Shown here piece after piece: positions 24,693 through 33,500 of a DNA stretch of 64,000 nucleotides (the stretch's first letter is position 1; each line of letters starts with the position of its first letter). The notes beneath the pieces are model-generated. The model searched no databases. It was given only the letters and a program-made list of their open reading frames with translations, and was not told the origin of the DNA. Both the position numbers and the translations under genes were made by a program. The stretch spans positions 248,001-312,000 of the forward strand of contig NZ_LT703003.1 of the NCBI RefSeq assembly GCF_900149695.1, in the 5' to 3' direction. Origin of the DNA: Anderseniella sp. Alg231-50. GTDB taxonomy: Bacteria > Pseudomonadota > Alphaproteobacteria > Rhizobiales > Aestuariivirgaceae.

Positions 24693-26093
24693 ATGCTGAC
24701 ACCTGATCTCATCAAAAAGTACTCCGCAATTGTTGGTTCGCAACACGCGCTGACGAACGAGGCTGACATAGCTCCGCACCTGCTGGAACCGCGCGGCAAA
24801 TTTTCAGGCCATTCACCACTGGTCCTGCAACCGGGCAGCACAGAGGAGGTCAGCGCCATCCTCAAACTTGCCAGCGAAACCGGTACGGCCGTCGTGCCGC
24901 AAGGCGGCAATACCGGGCTGGTTGGCGGACAGATGCCGGCCGGAGAAATCGTCCTGTCACTAAGCCGGATGAACCGCGTCCGCGATCTCGATGCTGCCGA
25001 CAACTGCATGACCGTCGAGGCCGGCGTGACACTGCACAATGCCCAGGAGGCAGCCAGCGCCAAGGGCCTGATTTTTCCGCTGTGGATCGCGTCGCAAGGC
25101 ACCTGCCAGGTGGGTGGCAACCTGGCGACCAATGCCGGCGGCATCAATGTGCTGGCTTACGGGAGCACCCGTGACCTGTGCCTGGGACTCGAGGTGGTGC
25201 TGGCATCGGGCGAGGTGTGGAACGGCCTGACTTCCCTGCGCAAGGACAATACTGGTTATGACCTGAAACACCTGTTCATCGGCTGTGAGGGCACGCTCGG
25301 TGTCATTACCGCCGCCTCCATGAAACTGCTGCCGGCACCGGTTGACCGTGCCACCGTGTTCGCATCTGTGCCGTCACCGCGCGACGCGCTCGAACTGTTG
25401 TCCCTGGTGCGCCGGATGAGCGGCAATGCGGTTGTGGCGTTTGAAATCATGCCGCGCAGTGGCGTTGAAATGTCCATAAAGCATGGCGGTTGCCGTGATC
25501 CGCTGCAGGCGCCGTCAGACTGGTATGTGTTGTTCGAACTGGCAGGCTTTGACGCAGAAGGTGACATGAACGGCAAGGCAACCGGCATCCTGGAAGTGGC
25601 CTTTGAAGAAGGCCTGGTCAGTGATGCAACGATTGCCGCCAGTACCCGGGCCGCGCAGGATTTATGGCGCATCCGCGAAGCCATGTCGGAAGTGCAGCGG
25701 CTGGAAGGCGGTTCAATCAAGCATGACATTTCAGTGCCGGTGTCAAAAGTACCCGCCTTTCTCGACGAGACGATTGCGCTGGCCGAAGACATGCTGCCCG
25801 GCTGCAGGCCGGTACCGTTCGGACACATTGGCGACGGCAATATTCACTTCAACATTTCACAACCGGTCGACGCAGACAAAGATGCCTTTCTGGCAAAGTG
25901 GGAAGAGGTGAGCGCACGCGTGCATGACACGGTGCGCAAGTATGGCGGATCGATCAGCGCGGAACATGGCATCGGCACCTTGAAGCGGGTCGAGCTGGCA
26001 GCGACCAAGCAGCCGGTGGAAATGACCATGATGCGCGGCATCAAGCAGTTGCTTGACCCCAACAACATTCTCAATCCGGGCAAGGTCCTCTGA
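24693..26093 (+). CDS. FAD-binding oxidoreductase (D-lactate/D-2-hydroxyglutarate dehydrogenase type)
   Basis: A 466-residue flavoenzyme of the GlcD/D2HGDH family that oxidises a D-2-hydroxyacid. The PCMH-type FAD domain comes first (VVPQGGNTGLVGGQMPAG at about 70-87, VGGNLATNAGGINVLAYG, LFIGCEGTLGVIT), then the FAD-oxidase C-terminal domain with metal-site motifs PFGHIGDGNIHFN and AEHGIGTLK. There is no iron-sulfur partner gene next to it, so the D-2-hydroxyglutarate/D-lactate type is likelier than glycolate oxidase. A GNAT gene starts 2 bp downstream. Confidence 0.9.
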   Translation: MLTPDLIKKYSAIVGSQHALTNEADIAPHLLEPRGKFSGHSPLVLQPGSTEEVSAILKLASETGTAVVPQGGNTGLVGGQMPAGEIVLSLSRMNRVRDLDAADNCMTVEAGVTLHNAQEAASAKGLIFPLWIASQGTCQVGGNLATNAGGINVLAYGSTRDLCLGLEVVLASGEVWNGLTSLRKDNTGYDLKHLFIGCEGTLGVITAASMKLLPAPVDRATVFASVPSPRDALELLSLVRRMSGNAVVAFEIMPRSGVEMSIKHGGCRDPLQAPSDWYVLFELAGFDAEGDMNGKATGILEVAFEEGLVSDATIAASTRAAQDLWRIREAMSEVQRLEGGSIKHDISVPVSKVPAFLDETIALAEDMLPGCRPVPFGHIGDGNIHFNISQPVDADKDAFLAKWEEVSARVHDTVRKYGGSISAEHGIGTLKRVELAATKQPVEMTMMRGIKQLLDPNNILNPGKVL

Positions 26094-26094
26094 C

Positions 26095-26529
26095 ATGGCA
26101 AGTATTGAATTCAGGCCCGCTCAAGATGCGGAAGTTGCCGGTGTCATTGCGCTGTGGGAAGCCTGCGGCCTGACACGGCCCTGGAACGACCCTGACAAGG
26201 ATATCGCCTTTGCCCGCTCCGGTCCGGCGTCCGACCTGCTGGTCATGGTCGACAATAAAACCGTCATTGCATCCGTCATGGTCGGCCATGACGGCCACCG
26301 GGGCATTGTCTACTATGTTGCCACCCATCCGGATTTTCGGCGCCAGGGCCTGGGCGCGGCTGCCATGCGGGCGGCTGAAAGCTGGCTCACTGAACGCGGC
26401 GTGTGGAAACTCAATTTGCTGGTCCGGGCAGAAAACGAGGCGGTGCGGTCCTTCTACGAGAAACTCGGCTATGAGGTGGAGCCGCGACTGTGCATGGCCC
26501 GCAAGCTTATCCCTGAGCCTTCAGAATAG
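26095..26529 (+). CDS. GNAT family N-acetyltransferase (YpeA-like)
   Basis: A 144-residue acetyl-CoA-dependent acetyltransferase. It has an N-terminal EFRPAQDAEVAGVIALWEAC, the acetyl-CoA loop RRQGLGAAAMRAAE, and a C-terminal LNLLVRAENEAVRSFYEKLG with the conserved N-x-x-x-x-x-FYEKLGY end. It resembles the YpeA subfamily. It starts 2 bp after the FAD-oxidoreductase stop, and its 3' end overlaps that of the convergent SRAP gene by 9 bp. Substrate unknown. Confidence 0.87.
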   Translation: MASIEFRPAQDAEVAGVIALWEACGLTRPWNDPDKDIAFARSGPASDLLVMVDNKTVIASVMVGHDGHRGIVYYVATHPDFRRQGLGAAAMRAAESWLTERGVWKLNLLVRAENEAVRSFYEKLGYEVEPRLCMARKLIPEPSE

Positions 26530-27213
26530 TTTCAGCTGATCATCGGTTGTTTTTGCAGGCGCCGGTTTCGGTTCCGGCGGTTTGCGTTTGCGGCCTGGCA
26601 ATTCCGTCTCCCGGGCCACGAAAAACGCATCTTCAACCGGCCTCATCAAATCGGCAACCTGCTTGCCGTCGGGCCGGGAATGATCGAGCCAGAGGGTGAA
26701 ATCTTCAGGCTTGATGACCACCGGCATGCGGGTGTGTATCTGCGCCATCATGGCGTTGGGTTCGGTGGTCAGGATGGCGGCGCTTTCAAGTTCCGAGCCG
26801 TCCGGGGAGGTCCAGTGTTCCCAGATACCGCCAAAGGCAAACAGGCCATCGTGCGATCCGGTGATATGAAACGGCTGCTTGCGGCCGGGCACGTCGCCCT
26901 TCCACTCGTAAAACCCGTCAGCCGGAATCAGGCAGCGCCGCCGCCGGATGGCATGCCGGAAAGACGGCTTTTCAAAAACCGTCTCCGAACGGGCATTGGT
27001 GAGCGGCTTGCCGGCTTTCATTTCCTTGGTCCAGGACGGCACAAAGCCCCAGCGTACCAGTGCAAAATGCCGGTTGGCCTTTTCACCCTTCACAATGGCG
27101 ATGGGCTGGCCGGGCGCGACCACGTCGCGCGGCGGGAAGTTGGGCTGTTCTGGATAGTCGAACAACGCCTTGACCTCTTCGGGCGACTTGCGAAAGCTGT
27201 ATAGATTGCACAT
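26521..27213 (-). CDS. SRAP-domain abasic-site processing protein (YedK/HMCES-like)
   Basis: A 230-residue protein that crosslinks to abasic sites in single-stranded DNA through its N-terminal cysteine. Catalytic residues are all visible: C2 (after Met removal), N73 and E77 in TNARSE, E103 in FYEW and H160 in HTRMPVVI. The start is fixed by the requirement for Met-Cys; two extra upstream codons would block it. The C-terminus is Pro/Lys-rich (KRKPPEPKPAPAKTT). Confidence 0.93.
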   Translation of the reverse strand: MCNLYSFRKSPEEVKALFDYPEQPNFPPRDVVAPGQPIAIVKGEKANRHFALVRWGFVPSWTKEMKAGKPLTNARSETVFEKPSFRHAIRRRRCLIPADGFYEWKGDVPGRKQPFHITGSHDGLFAFGGIWEHWTSPDGSELESAAILTTEPNAMMAQIHTRMPVVIKPEDFTLWLDHSRPDGKQVADLMRPVEDAFFVARETELPGRKRKPPEPKPAPAKTTDDQLKLF

Positions 27214-27258
27214 GGTCGGCAATCTGCCACGACACTTTCAGGATTCAAACTGTTAGTC

Positions 27259-27684
27259 ATGACAATTGCACGTGTAAAACCGCTCCCGGGCGTCAGCACC
27301 ATGACACTGCGCGATGGCAAGGTGCTGCTGGCCAAGCGTGCCAAGCGGGCCGGTTACGGTCTGTGGAGCCTGCCGGGCGGGCATATCGAAACCGGCGAAC
27401 TGGCCCGTGACGCCGCCCTGCGCGAATTAATGGAGGAAACCGGCGTCACGGCACGCCTGGACAGGCTGATCGAATGCCAGGACATCATTCACCGCGATGC
27501 GCAAGGCGCAGTGATCTTTCACTACGTGATTTCGGTGTTTTTGTGCCACTGGCAGCGCGGGGAAGCCATCGCGGCAACAGACGTGTCCGACGTCATGTGG
27601 GCACAAGTTGCCGATCTGGACAACCTGGACATGACCCATGGCACGGCGCAACTGATCAGAAACACCCTGAAAACCCTCACATAA
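27259..27684 (+). CDS. NUDIX hydrolase
   Basis: A 141-residue pyrophosphohydrolase. The Nudix box runs from the GGHIETGE at about residues 37-44 to RELMEETGV at about 53-61, with the REx2EE metal-binding glutamates present. The protein begins MTIARVKPLPGVSTMTLRDG and resembles ADP-ribose/CTP-type or MutT-like small Nudix enzymes. The substrate is not readable. It is divergent from the SRAP gene, and a DUF3179 gene follows after 44 bp. Confidence 0.9.
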   Translation: MTIARVKPLPGVSTMTLRDGKVLLAKRAKRAGYGLWSLPGGHIETGELARDAALRELMEETGVTARLDRLIECQDIIHRDAQGAVIFHYVISVFLCHWQRGEAIAATDVSDVMWAQVADLDNLDMTHGTAQLIRNTLKTLT

Positions 27685-27728
27685 AACTGATTGGCGTGTG
27701 ACCGGCCGATACGTCACCCTTTGTCTTG

Positions 27729-28724
27729 ATGAAACTGGTAACCGGCATAATCGCTGCATTTTTCCTTGCGAGCCTGGCTGTGACCTCGCTGGCAAGCGAC
27801 GAGGCCGAGCGGTTTGTCCGCATGGGCTGGTCGAATACCGATTTTTCCAGGACCACGGTACCGCTGTCGGAAGTGATGTCCGGCGGACCGCCGCGCGACG
27901 GCATCCCTCCGATCGACAATCCGCAGTTCCAGCCTGCAAGCTCACAGAAGGACCTGTCGGCCAAGGACCCGGTTATCTCCATCGAAATCAATGGCGATGC
28001 ACGGGCTTACCCGTTGCGCATCCTGATCTGGCACGAAATCGTCAATGACACGGTTGGCGGCAAGCCGGTTGCCATCACCTATTGCCCGTTGTGCAACGCT
28101 GCGATCGTGTTTGACCGCATGGTCGATGGCGAGTTGAAGGACTTCGGCACGACAGGCCTTTTACGCAACTCAGACCTCATCATGTATGACCGGCAAAGCG
28201 AAAGCTGGTGGCAACAGTTCACCGGCAAGGCCATCGCCGGATCACAGGTCGGCAGCAGCCTGAAATTCATGCCGGCAAGGCTGGAAAGCTGGGCGGACTT
28301 CACCAACCGGTTTCCCGATGGCCGGGTTCTGGTGCCCAACAATCCCGGTTTTCGCAATTATGGCCGCAACCCGTATGTGGGTTATGACAGTGCCGCCTCC
28401 CCGTTCCTGTATCGCGGCAAGATGCCCGAGGGCATCAGTCCCATGGCCCGGGTGGTGGTCTATCGCATCAACGGCAAGGTGAATGCCATTGCCCTGTCAA
28501 TGCTGAGCAAAGCCGAAGAATTGATGCACGGCAACGTGACACTGAAATGGAAGGCTGGCCAGGCATCCGCGCTGGACACCGGCGAGATTGCCGAAGGGCG
28601 CGATGTGGGCAGCATTATCGTTCAGAAAAAGAATGCCTCGGGCAGCTATGAAGACATCCCCTATGATGTGACATTTGCTTTCGTTGTCGAGGCATTCGAG
28701 CCGGGCACCGTCATCAAGAAATAG
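27729..28724 (+). CDS. DUF3179 domain-containing exported protein
   Basis: A 331-residue protein with a Sec signal peptide (residues 1-23, FFLASLAVTSLA), then the DUF3179 region with its characteristic RAYPLRILIWHEIVNDTVGG, VAITYCPLCNAAIVF (conserved CPLC motif), FGTTGLLRNSDLIMYDRQ and ESWWQQFTGKAIAG. The role of the family is unknown; the CxxC suggests metal binding or redox. The ATG at 27729 was chosen over a TTG one codon upstream. Confidence 0.88.
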   Translation: MKLVTGIIAAFFLASLAVTSLASDEAERFVRMGWSNTDFSRTTVPLSEVMSGGPPRDGIPPIDNPQFQPASSQKDLSAKDPVISIEINGDARAYPLRILIWHEIVNDTVGGKPVAITYCPLCNAAIVFDRMVDGELKDFGTTGLLRNSDLIMYDRQSESWWQQFTGKAIAGSQVGSSLKFMPARLESWADFTNRFPDGRVLVPNNPGFRNYGRNPYVGYDSAASPFLYRGKMPEGISPMARVVVYRINGKVNAIALSMLSKAEELMHGNVTLKWKAGQASALDTGEIAEGRDVGSIIVQKKNASGSYEDIPYDVTFAFVVEAFEPGTVIKK

Positions 28725-28947
28725 CCCTGTTCCAGGCAATTTCACCCTGCAAGCCGGACCCCATTTTACCTCGCACAACGCTAACCATGACGCGTTAACC
28801 TTTTGCCAACTATCAGCGTGTGTCTCGCATGCCACATGTTAGTGTAAGGGTTCGAGCGACGCATCCGACAGATTGGAAAAGCAGTCGCCGGGTGGGGTAA
28901 TAAAAAGACGACTGGACGCCAAGGTGAAACAATCGCCGGAATTCCGA

Positions 28948-29196
28948 ATGCCGGAAGAAGACAACGGAGAAGAAGCGCAACGCAGCCGCCAGGCCGCCCT
29001 GCGCTATATTCTCGATGCGTGGGAAGAAGCTGTCTATGACGGACTGGATCCGGACTGCGTGGCCACGGCGGCCATTTTCGCGGCCCTGTCAGACATGATC
29101 GCAAGCTATGGCGAAGAACCGGTCGCCATCATGGCCGAGCGCCTGCCGGAACGCATTCGCAACGGTGAGTTCACCGTCATCCGCACATTGCAGTAG
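28948..29196 (+). CDS. Small conserved hypothetical protein
   Basis: An 82-residue, mostly helical and acidic protein (MPEEDNGEEAQRSRQAALRY start, then LDAWEEAVYDGLDPDCVATA, AIFAALSDMIASYGEEPVAI, LPERIRNGEFT). Similar small proteins occur in Rhizobiales, but I cannot name a function. The frame extends up to 25 codons further (TTG at 28873); I chose the first ATG, and the start is uncertain. No membrane segment or signal peptide. Confidence 0.6.
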   Translation: MPEEDNGEEAQRSRQAALRYILDAWEEAVYDGLDPDCVATAAIFAALSDMIASYGEEPVAIMAERLPERIRNGEFTVIRTLQ

Positions 29197-29233
29197 TTCC
29201 GGCAACAGCGACTGGACCCGGGCCAGTATCGGC

Positions 29234-30223
29234 TCAGGCGATATCCACAACAATACGGCCGCGCACCTTGCCGGACATGATGTCGGCACCGGCAGCGATT
29301 ACATCGTCCAGCTTGATATGCGATGTCAGGCTGTCCAGCTTGGCCATGTCAAGGTCCTGCGCCAGCCGCGCCCAGGCCTGCTCGCGCCTCGGCTTCGGGC
29401 ACATGACCGAGTCCACTCCCAGCAGCTTGACACCACGCAGAATGAACGGTGCGACCGAAGCCGGCAGATCCATGCCCTGCGCCAGGCCACAGGCGGCGAC
29501 CGCGCCGCCATAATTCATCTGCGACAGCACATTGGCCAGCGTCGTTGATCCGACCGCGTCGACACACCCTGCCCAGCGTGACTTGGCCAGGGGTTTCGGC
29601 GGCGTATTGAACTCCTCGCGATCCACAATGCTGGTGGCGCCAAGACCTTTCAGGAAAGCTTCCTCGGATGTCCGCCCGGTAGAGGCGGTTACCGAGTATC
29701 CCAGCTTTGACAGGATGGCGATTGCCACCGACCCAACGCCGCCGGCAGCACCGGTGACAAGTATTTCACCGCTGTCAGGCGTGATGCCGGCATCTTCAAG
29801 CGCCATGACGCACAGCATTGATGTATAGCCTGCTGTTCCAATTGCCATTGCCTGGGCGGCGGTCATGCCGCCGGGCATTTTCACCAGCCAGTCGCCCTTG
29901 ACCCGGGCGCGTTCGGCGAAACCGCCGGAATGGCCTTCACCAACCCCCCAGCCGTTGAGGATAACCGCATCGCCGGGCTTGTAGTCCGGATTGTCGGAGG
30001 CTGAAACCGTGCCGGCAAAGTCAATGCCGGGTGTCAGCGGAAACTTGCGGATAATCGGTGCTTTCGCCGTCAGGGCAAGACCATCCTTGTAGTTGAGCGT
30101 GGAATGACTGATATCTACAGTCACGTCACCGTCCATCAGGTCTGCATCGCTCAGTTCGACCAGCGCAGCTGTCTGTTTGTCATCGGTCTTGTTGATCTGA
30201 ATTGCGCGAAAAGTGCCCGACAT
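29234..30223 (-). CDS. acuI: Acrylyl-CoA reductase-type MDR oxidoreductase (AcuI/YhdH)
   Basis: A 329-residue zinc-independent medium-chain reductase that would reduce acryloyl-CoA to propionyl-CoA with NADPH. The AcuI-type features are the N-terminal FRAIQINKTDD, STLNYKDGLALT, PGIDFAGTV, GWGVGEGHSGGFAERARVKG and the nucleotide-binding VTGAAGGVGSVAIAIL. The C-terminus MSGKVRGRIVVD is family-typical. CAGGAGAG lies upstream of the ATG. In marine alphaproteobacteria this enzyme detoxifies acrylate and works in DMSP use, but no dmd gene is in the window. Confidence 0.9.
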   Translation of the reverse strand: MSGTFRAIQINKTDDKQTAALVELSDADLMDGDVTVDISHSTLNYKDGLALTAKAPIIRKFPLTPGIDFAGTVSASDNPDYKPGDAVILNGWGVGEGHSGGFAERARVKGDWLVKMPGGMTAAQAMAIGTAGYTSMLCVMALEDAGITPDSGEILVTGAAGGVGSVAIAILSKLGYSVTASTGRTSEEAFLKGLGATSIVDREEFNTPPKPLAKSRWAGCVDAVGSTTLANVLSQMNYGGAVAACGLAQGMDLPASVAPFILRGVKLLGVDSVMCPKPRREQAWARLAQDLDMAKLDSLTSHIKLDDVIAAGADIMSGKVRGRIVVDIA

Positions 30224-30359
30224 GGAATTCTCTCCTGTTATGGTAATCCGGCATCCGCACCATTTGGCGTGGACACTTTTTGATGATGGCCATTGGCTTA
30301 TACCAAACGAAGTAATTATGTAAATCTGTTCACTCAAGCAAGACAGAGAATCGCACCAA

Positions 30360-31229
30360 ATGACAGTTTTCATTGCAGGCCTGCCCGATCGCGCCGTTAT
30401 CGAGATCAAGGGCGAAGACACCTTGCCGTTCCTTCAGGACCTGGTCACGGCCAACGTGGCTGACCTGACCAGCGGGCAGGCGGTGCACAGCGCCCTTCTG
30501 ACACCGCAGGGCAAGATACTGTTCGACTTTTTCATTCTGGCCATCGACGGCGGTGTACTGCTGGACTGCGCTGCGGAAAACGCCGCCGCTCTGGTCCAGA
30601 GGCTCACCATGTACCGGCTGCGCCGGGCGCTGAGCATTGAACAGGCCGATGACCTGGCCGTTGCGGCCGGCTGGGGTGACGCAGACCTTTCATCCTTGAG
30701 CGATGGTCACGTATTTCCGGACCCGCGCAATACCGGGCTGGGTTCGAGAGTGATCGCACCAATGGCCATGATCGATTCAATCTCAAACCAGCCGCCCGAA
30801 ACCTACCAGGACCACCGCTACAAACTGGGCGTCGGGGATGCTGCCGAGATCGGCTCCGGCGACCTGTTCCCGCATGAGGCGTGTTATGACCAGTTCTCGT
30901 CAGTGGATTTCTCAAAAGGATGCTATGTGGGCCAGGAAGTCGTTTCCCGCATGCAGCATCGCGGCACTGCCCGGTCCCGCCTGGTACCGATCGATGCATC
31001 TGCCGCCCTGCCCGCACCCGGTGCAAAAGTGATGGCCGATGACAGGCAGGTCGGTACGCTGCTGGGTGCACGGGGACCGAACGGCCTTGCACTGATCAGG
31101 CTTGACCGGGTTGCAAAGGCTGAAAGTGCTGGCAAGGCTCTGTCAGTTGACGGTCAGCAGATCACCGTGCACAAACCGGCCTGGGCGCACTGGGCAGACA
31201 CGGCTGATACGGCAGGAGATAATGACTGA
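30360..31229 (+). CDS. ygfZ: Folate-binding protein YgfZ (Fe-S cluster assembly factor)
   Basis: A 289-residue GcvT-fold protein that supports repair or assembly of certain iron-sulfur enzymes. The diagnostic KGCYVGQEVVSRMQHRG is near residue 190; GCVT-like features include LTPQGKILFDFFI and FPHEACYDQ. It is divergent from acuI, and its stop overlaps the tag start by one base (TGATG), so the two are coupled. Confidence 0.93.
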   Translation: MTVFIAGLPDRAVIEIKGEDTLPFLQDLVTANVADLTSGQAVHSALLTPQGKILFDFFILAIDGGVLLDCAAENAAALVQRLTMYRLRRALSIEQADDLAVAAGWGDADLSSLSDGHVFPDPRNTGLGSRVIAPMAMIDSISNQPPETYQDHRYKLGVGDAAEIGSGDLFPHEACYDQFSSVDFSKGCYVGQEVVSRMQHRGTARSRLVPIDASAALPAPGAKVMADDRQVGTLLGARGPNGLALIRLDRVAKAESAGKALSVDGQQITVHKPAWAHWADTADTAGDND

Positions 31230-31837
31230 TGGGCTGGGAACATTCACTGATCACCCATGAAGACGGCATTGACCGGTGCGGCTGGTCCGGCACCGCACCG
31301 GACTATGTGACCTATCACGACGAGGAATGGGGCGTGCCGGAGTATGACAGCCGGGCACTGTTTGAAAAACTGCTGCTTGACGGGTTCCAGGCCGGTCTTT
31401 CCTGGATTGCCATCCTGCGCAAGCGTGATAATTTCCGCGCCGCATTTGACGATTTCAATCCGGTCGTCATGGCGCGCTATGACGAGGCCAAAAGGGCCGA
31501 CCTGATGCAGGATGCCGGTATCGTGCGCAACCGGCTGAAGATCGAATCCAGCGTCACCAACGCGCAAGCCTACCTGGAAATCGAGGCGGCACAGGGTTTC
31601 GACACCTATCTGTGGGATTTCATGGACGGCAAGCCGCTGGTCAACCGGTTCACTCGCCTTGAGGACGTGCCGGCGGCAACACCGCTGGCTGAAAAAATCT
31701 CCAAGGACCTGAAAAAACGCGGATTCCGCTTTGTCGGCCCCACCATCGTCTATGCGTTCATGCAGGCGGTCGGCATGGTCAACGACCACCTGGTTCAGTG
31801 CCACCGGCACGAGCCGTGCAAAAAACTGGCGCGTTAG
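31229..31837 (+). CDS. tag: DNA-3-methyladenine glycosylase I
   Basis: A 202-residue base-excision-repair enzyme removing 3-methyladenine. Typical motifs: CGWSGTAPDYVTYHDEEWG, EKLLLDGFQAGLSWIAILRK, FRFVGPTIVYAFMQAVGMVN, and zinc ligands (C near the start, HxxxxC near the end, QCHRHEPCK). The length is normal. It is translationally coupled to ygfZ and followed 4 bp later by an HD-domain gene. Confidence 0.95.
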   Translation: MGWEHSLITHEDGIDRCGWSGTAPDYVTYHDEEWGVPEYDSRALFEKLLLDGFQAGLSWIAILRKRDNFRAAFDDFNPVVMARYDEAKRADLMQDAGIVRNRLKIESSVTNAQAYLEIEAAQGFDTYLWDFMDGKPLVNRFTRLEDVPAATPLAEKISKDLKKRGFRFVGPTIVYAFMQAVGMVNDHLVQCHRHEPCKKLAR

Positions 31838-31841
31838 CTCA

Positions 31842-32459
31842 ATGGCGTCACGACCAAGACAACCGGAGGCACCACGTGCCTGGCAGCGCATGCTGTCGGG
31901 ACGCAGGCTGGACCTGCTGGAACCGTCGCCGCTGGATGTCGAGATCGAAGACATCGCCCATGGGCTGGCACGGGTGGCGCGCTGGAATGGCCAGACCCAT
32001 GGCGCGCACGCATTTTCGGTCGCCCAGCACTGTGTTGTCGTCGAGCAGCTGATGGGAGAGTTTTATCCGGATACCGACCCGCGCTGGCGGCTGGCAGCCT
32101 TGCTGCACGACGCTTCGGAATATGTGATCGGAGACATGATTTCGCCGTTCAAGGCTGCCCTCGGCCTCGACTACAAGGCATTCGAAGCCCGGCTGATGGA
32201 GGCCGTGCACGTGCGTTTCGGACTACCGGCGCATTTGCCGGACAAGGTCGAAACCAGGATCAAGCGGGCGGACAAGGCGTCGGCGTTTTTCGAGGCGACC
32301 GTGCTGGCCGGATTTGATGACGGCGAGGCCGCGAAATTTTTCGGCCGACCCCGCGGGCTTGAGGCGTCCACGGTTTCAGCCCTGCAGAAACTGACACCGC
32401 AATCCGCCGAGCAGGCCGGTGCAACTTTCATGAAGAAGTTTGCGCAGTTGCGGATCTAG
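31842..32459 (+). CDS. HD-domain phosphohydrolase (YfbR-like)
   Basis: A 205-residue metal-dependent hydrolase with an HD motif: HAFSVAQHCVVV, LLHDASEYVIGDMISPFK and a downstream acidic metal ligand in RADKA. It resembles YfbR-type deoxynucleotidases, but the substrate is not certain. It lies 4 bp after tag, in one operon with ygfZ and tag. The 3' end overlaps that of the convergent aminotransferase gene by 4 bp. Confidence 0.83.
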   Translation: MASRPRQPEAPRAWQRMLSGRRLDLLEPSPLDVEIEDIAHGLARVARWNGQTHGAHAFSVAQHCVVVEQLMGEFYPDTDPRWRLAALLHDASEYVIGDMISPFKAALGLDYKAFEARLMEAVHVRFGLPAHLPDKVETRIKRADKASAFFEATVLAGFDDGEAAKFFGRPRGLEASTVSALQKLTPQSAEQAGATFMKKFAQLRI

Positions 32460-33304
32460 CCTGTTTTTCCCGTGGCGTGAGCATAGGCCCAGTACAGTTC
32501 GCGCGCCCTGGCATACATCGGACCGGGTTGCAGGTCACGGTCCTCAATCCGGATGACGGGAGAAACCTTGGCCCAGTTGCCGGTTGAGAAAACCTCATCG
32601 GCCGCCTGGAAATCAGGCCATTTCAGCGATCCCTCATGCACCTTGATGCCATCTTCGCGCAACAGGCTGATGATGCGCTGCCGGGTAATGCCGTTCAGGA
32701 ACGTGCCGTTGGGAACCGGTGTGAAAACCTCACCGTCCTTGGCGTACCAGATGTTTGCCGTTGCCAGCTCAGACACATTCGACAACGGATCGAGCATCGC
32801 CGCATTGTCGAACCCGCGCGCCCGGGCTTCGCGCATGGCACGGGCTGAATTGGGGTAGTGGCACGCTGCCTTGGCATCCGTCGGTGCATATTCAAGCGAT
32901 GGCCGGCGAAACGGCGAACAGGTAACGGAAAACCCGCCGGTCGCGGGCATTGGCGCGTCATAAACCGCCAGGGCAAACCGCGTCGTGTCGGGGTCCACAT
33001 CCACGAAACCTTCGTCAGCCCAGTACATCGGGCGAATATAGAGTTCGGCATCATCGGCAAACTTCGCGATGCCTTCCCGCGCCAGTGCCTCGATGGCACG
33101 CGCGTCATGCATCGGCTTCAGGCCAAAGGTTTTGGCAGATGCAACCACCCGGTCGCAATGCTGGCCCAGGTCAGGTGCCGTGCCTTCAAACGCGCGGGCG
33201 CCGTCAAACACGCAAGAACCCAACCACATTGCATGGGTCATGGGGCTGGCCACCATAGGCGGAGTGTCATGCCAGTCACCGTTCATCCACGTCCATGTAG
33301 CCAT
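32456..33304 (-). CDS. Class IV PLP aminotransferase (branched-chain aminotransferase-like)
   Basis: A 282-residue aminotransferase of the IlvE/D-amino-acid transaminase fold. SCVFDGARAFEG is the family's early signature, AKAACHYPNSARAM holds the PLP-lysine region, and NVSELATANIWYAKDGEVFT followed by FLNGITRQRII is the PLP-phosphate pocket. Many alphaproteobacterial genomes annotate this short type as a branched-chain aminotransferase, yet the specificity could be different. CTAAGGAGG precedes the ATG. Confidence 0.85.
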   Translation of the reverse strand: MATWTWMNGDWHDTPPMVASPMTHAMWLGSCVFDGARAFEGTAPDLGQHCDRVVASAKTFGLKPMHDARAIEALAREGIAKFADDAELYIRPMYWADEGFVDVDPDTTRFALAVYDAPMPATGGFSVTCSPFRRPSLEYAPTDAKAACHYPNSARAMREARARGFDNAAMLDPLSNVSELATANIWYAKDGEVFTPVPNGTFLNGITRQRIISLLREDGIKVHEGSLKWPDFQAADEVFSTGNWAKVSPVIRIEDRDLQPGPMYARARELYWAYAHATGKTG

Positions 33305-33439
33305 GTTTCGCCTCCTTAGGTCAGGTTTTTGGGGTCGCTTGAACCCATGTTGTTCGGTGCGTGTTCCTGCAAAACTCAATATGCTGACGACCAGATCGAA
33401 ATGTGCGTGATGAACCGTTGTCGCGTCCAGCCCCAAATG

Positions 33440-33465
33440 AAAAAACCCCGCAAAATCATGCGAGG
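33440..33465 (-). terminator. Rho-independent terminator for the SleB-like gene
   Basis: On the minus strand: CCTCGC, a loop of eight, GCGGGG (one T-G pair) and then a run of six T. It lies about 35 bp after the stop of the hydrolase gene at 33501. Confidence 0.8.
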
Positions 33466-33500
33466 TATCGGAAAATTTCCAGCAGATGAAATTGAGCGGA

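Noticed and set aside
28840-28875. GGGTTCGA word suggesting a tRNA T-arm
   Set aside because: No matching acceptor stem, anticodon arm or CCA-proximal pairing could be built around it.
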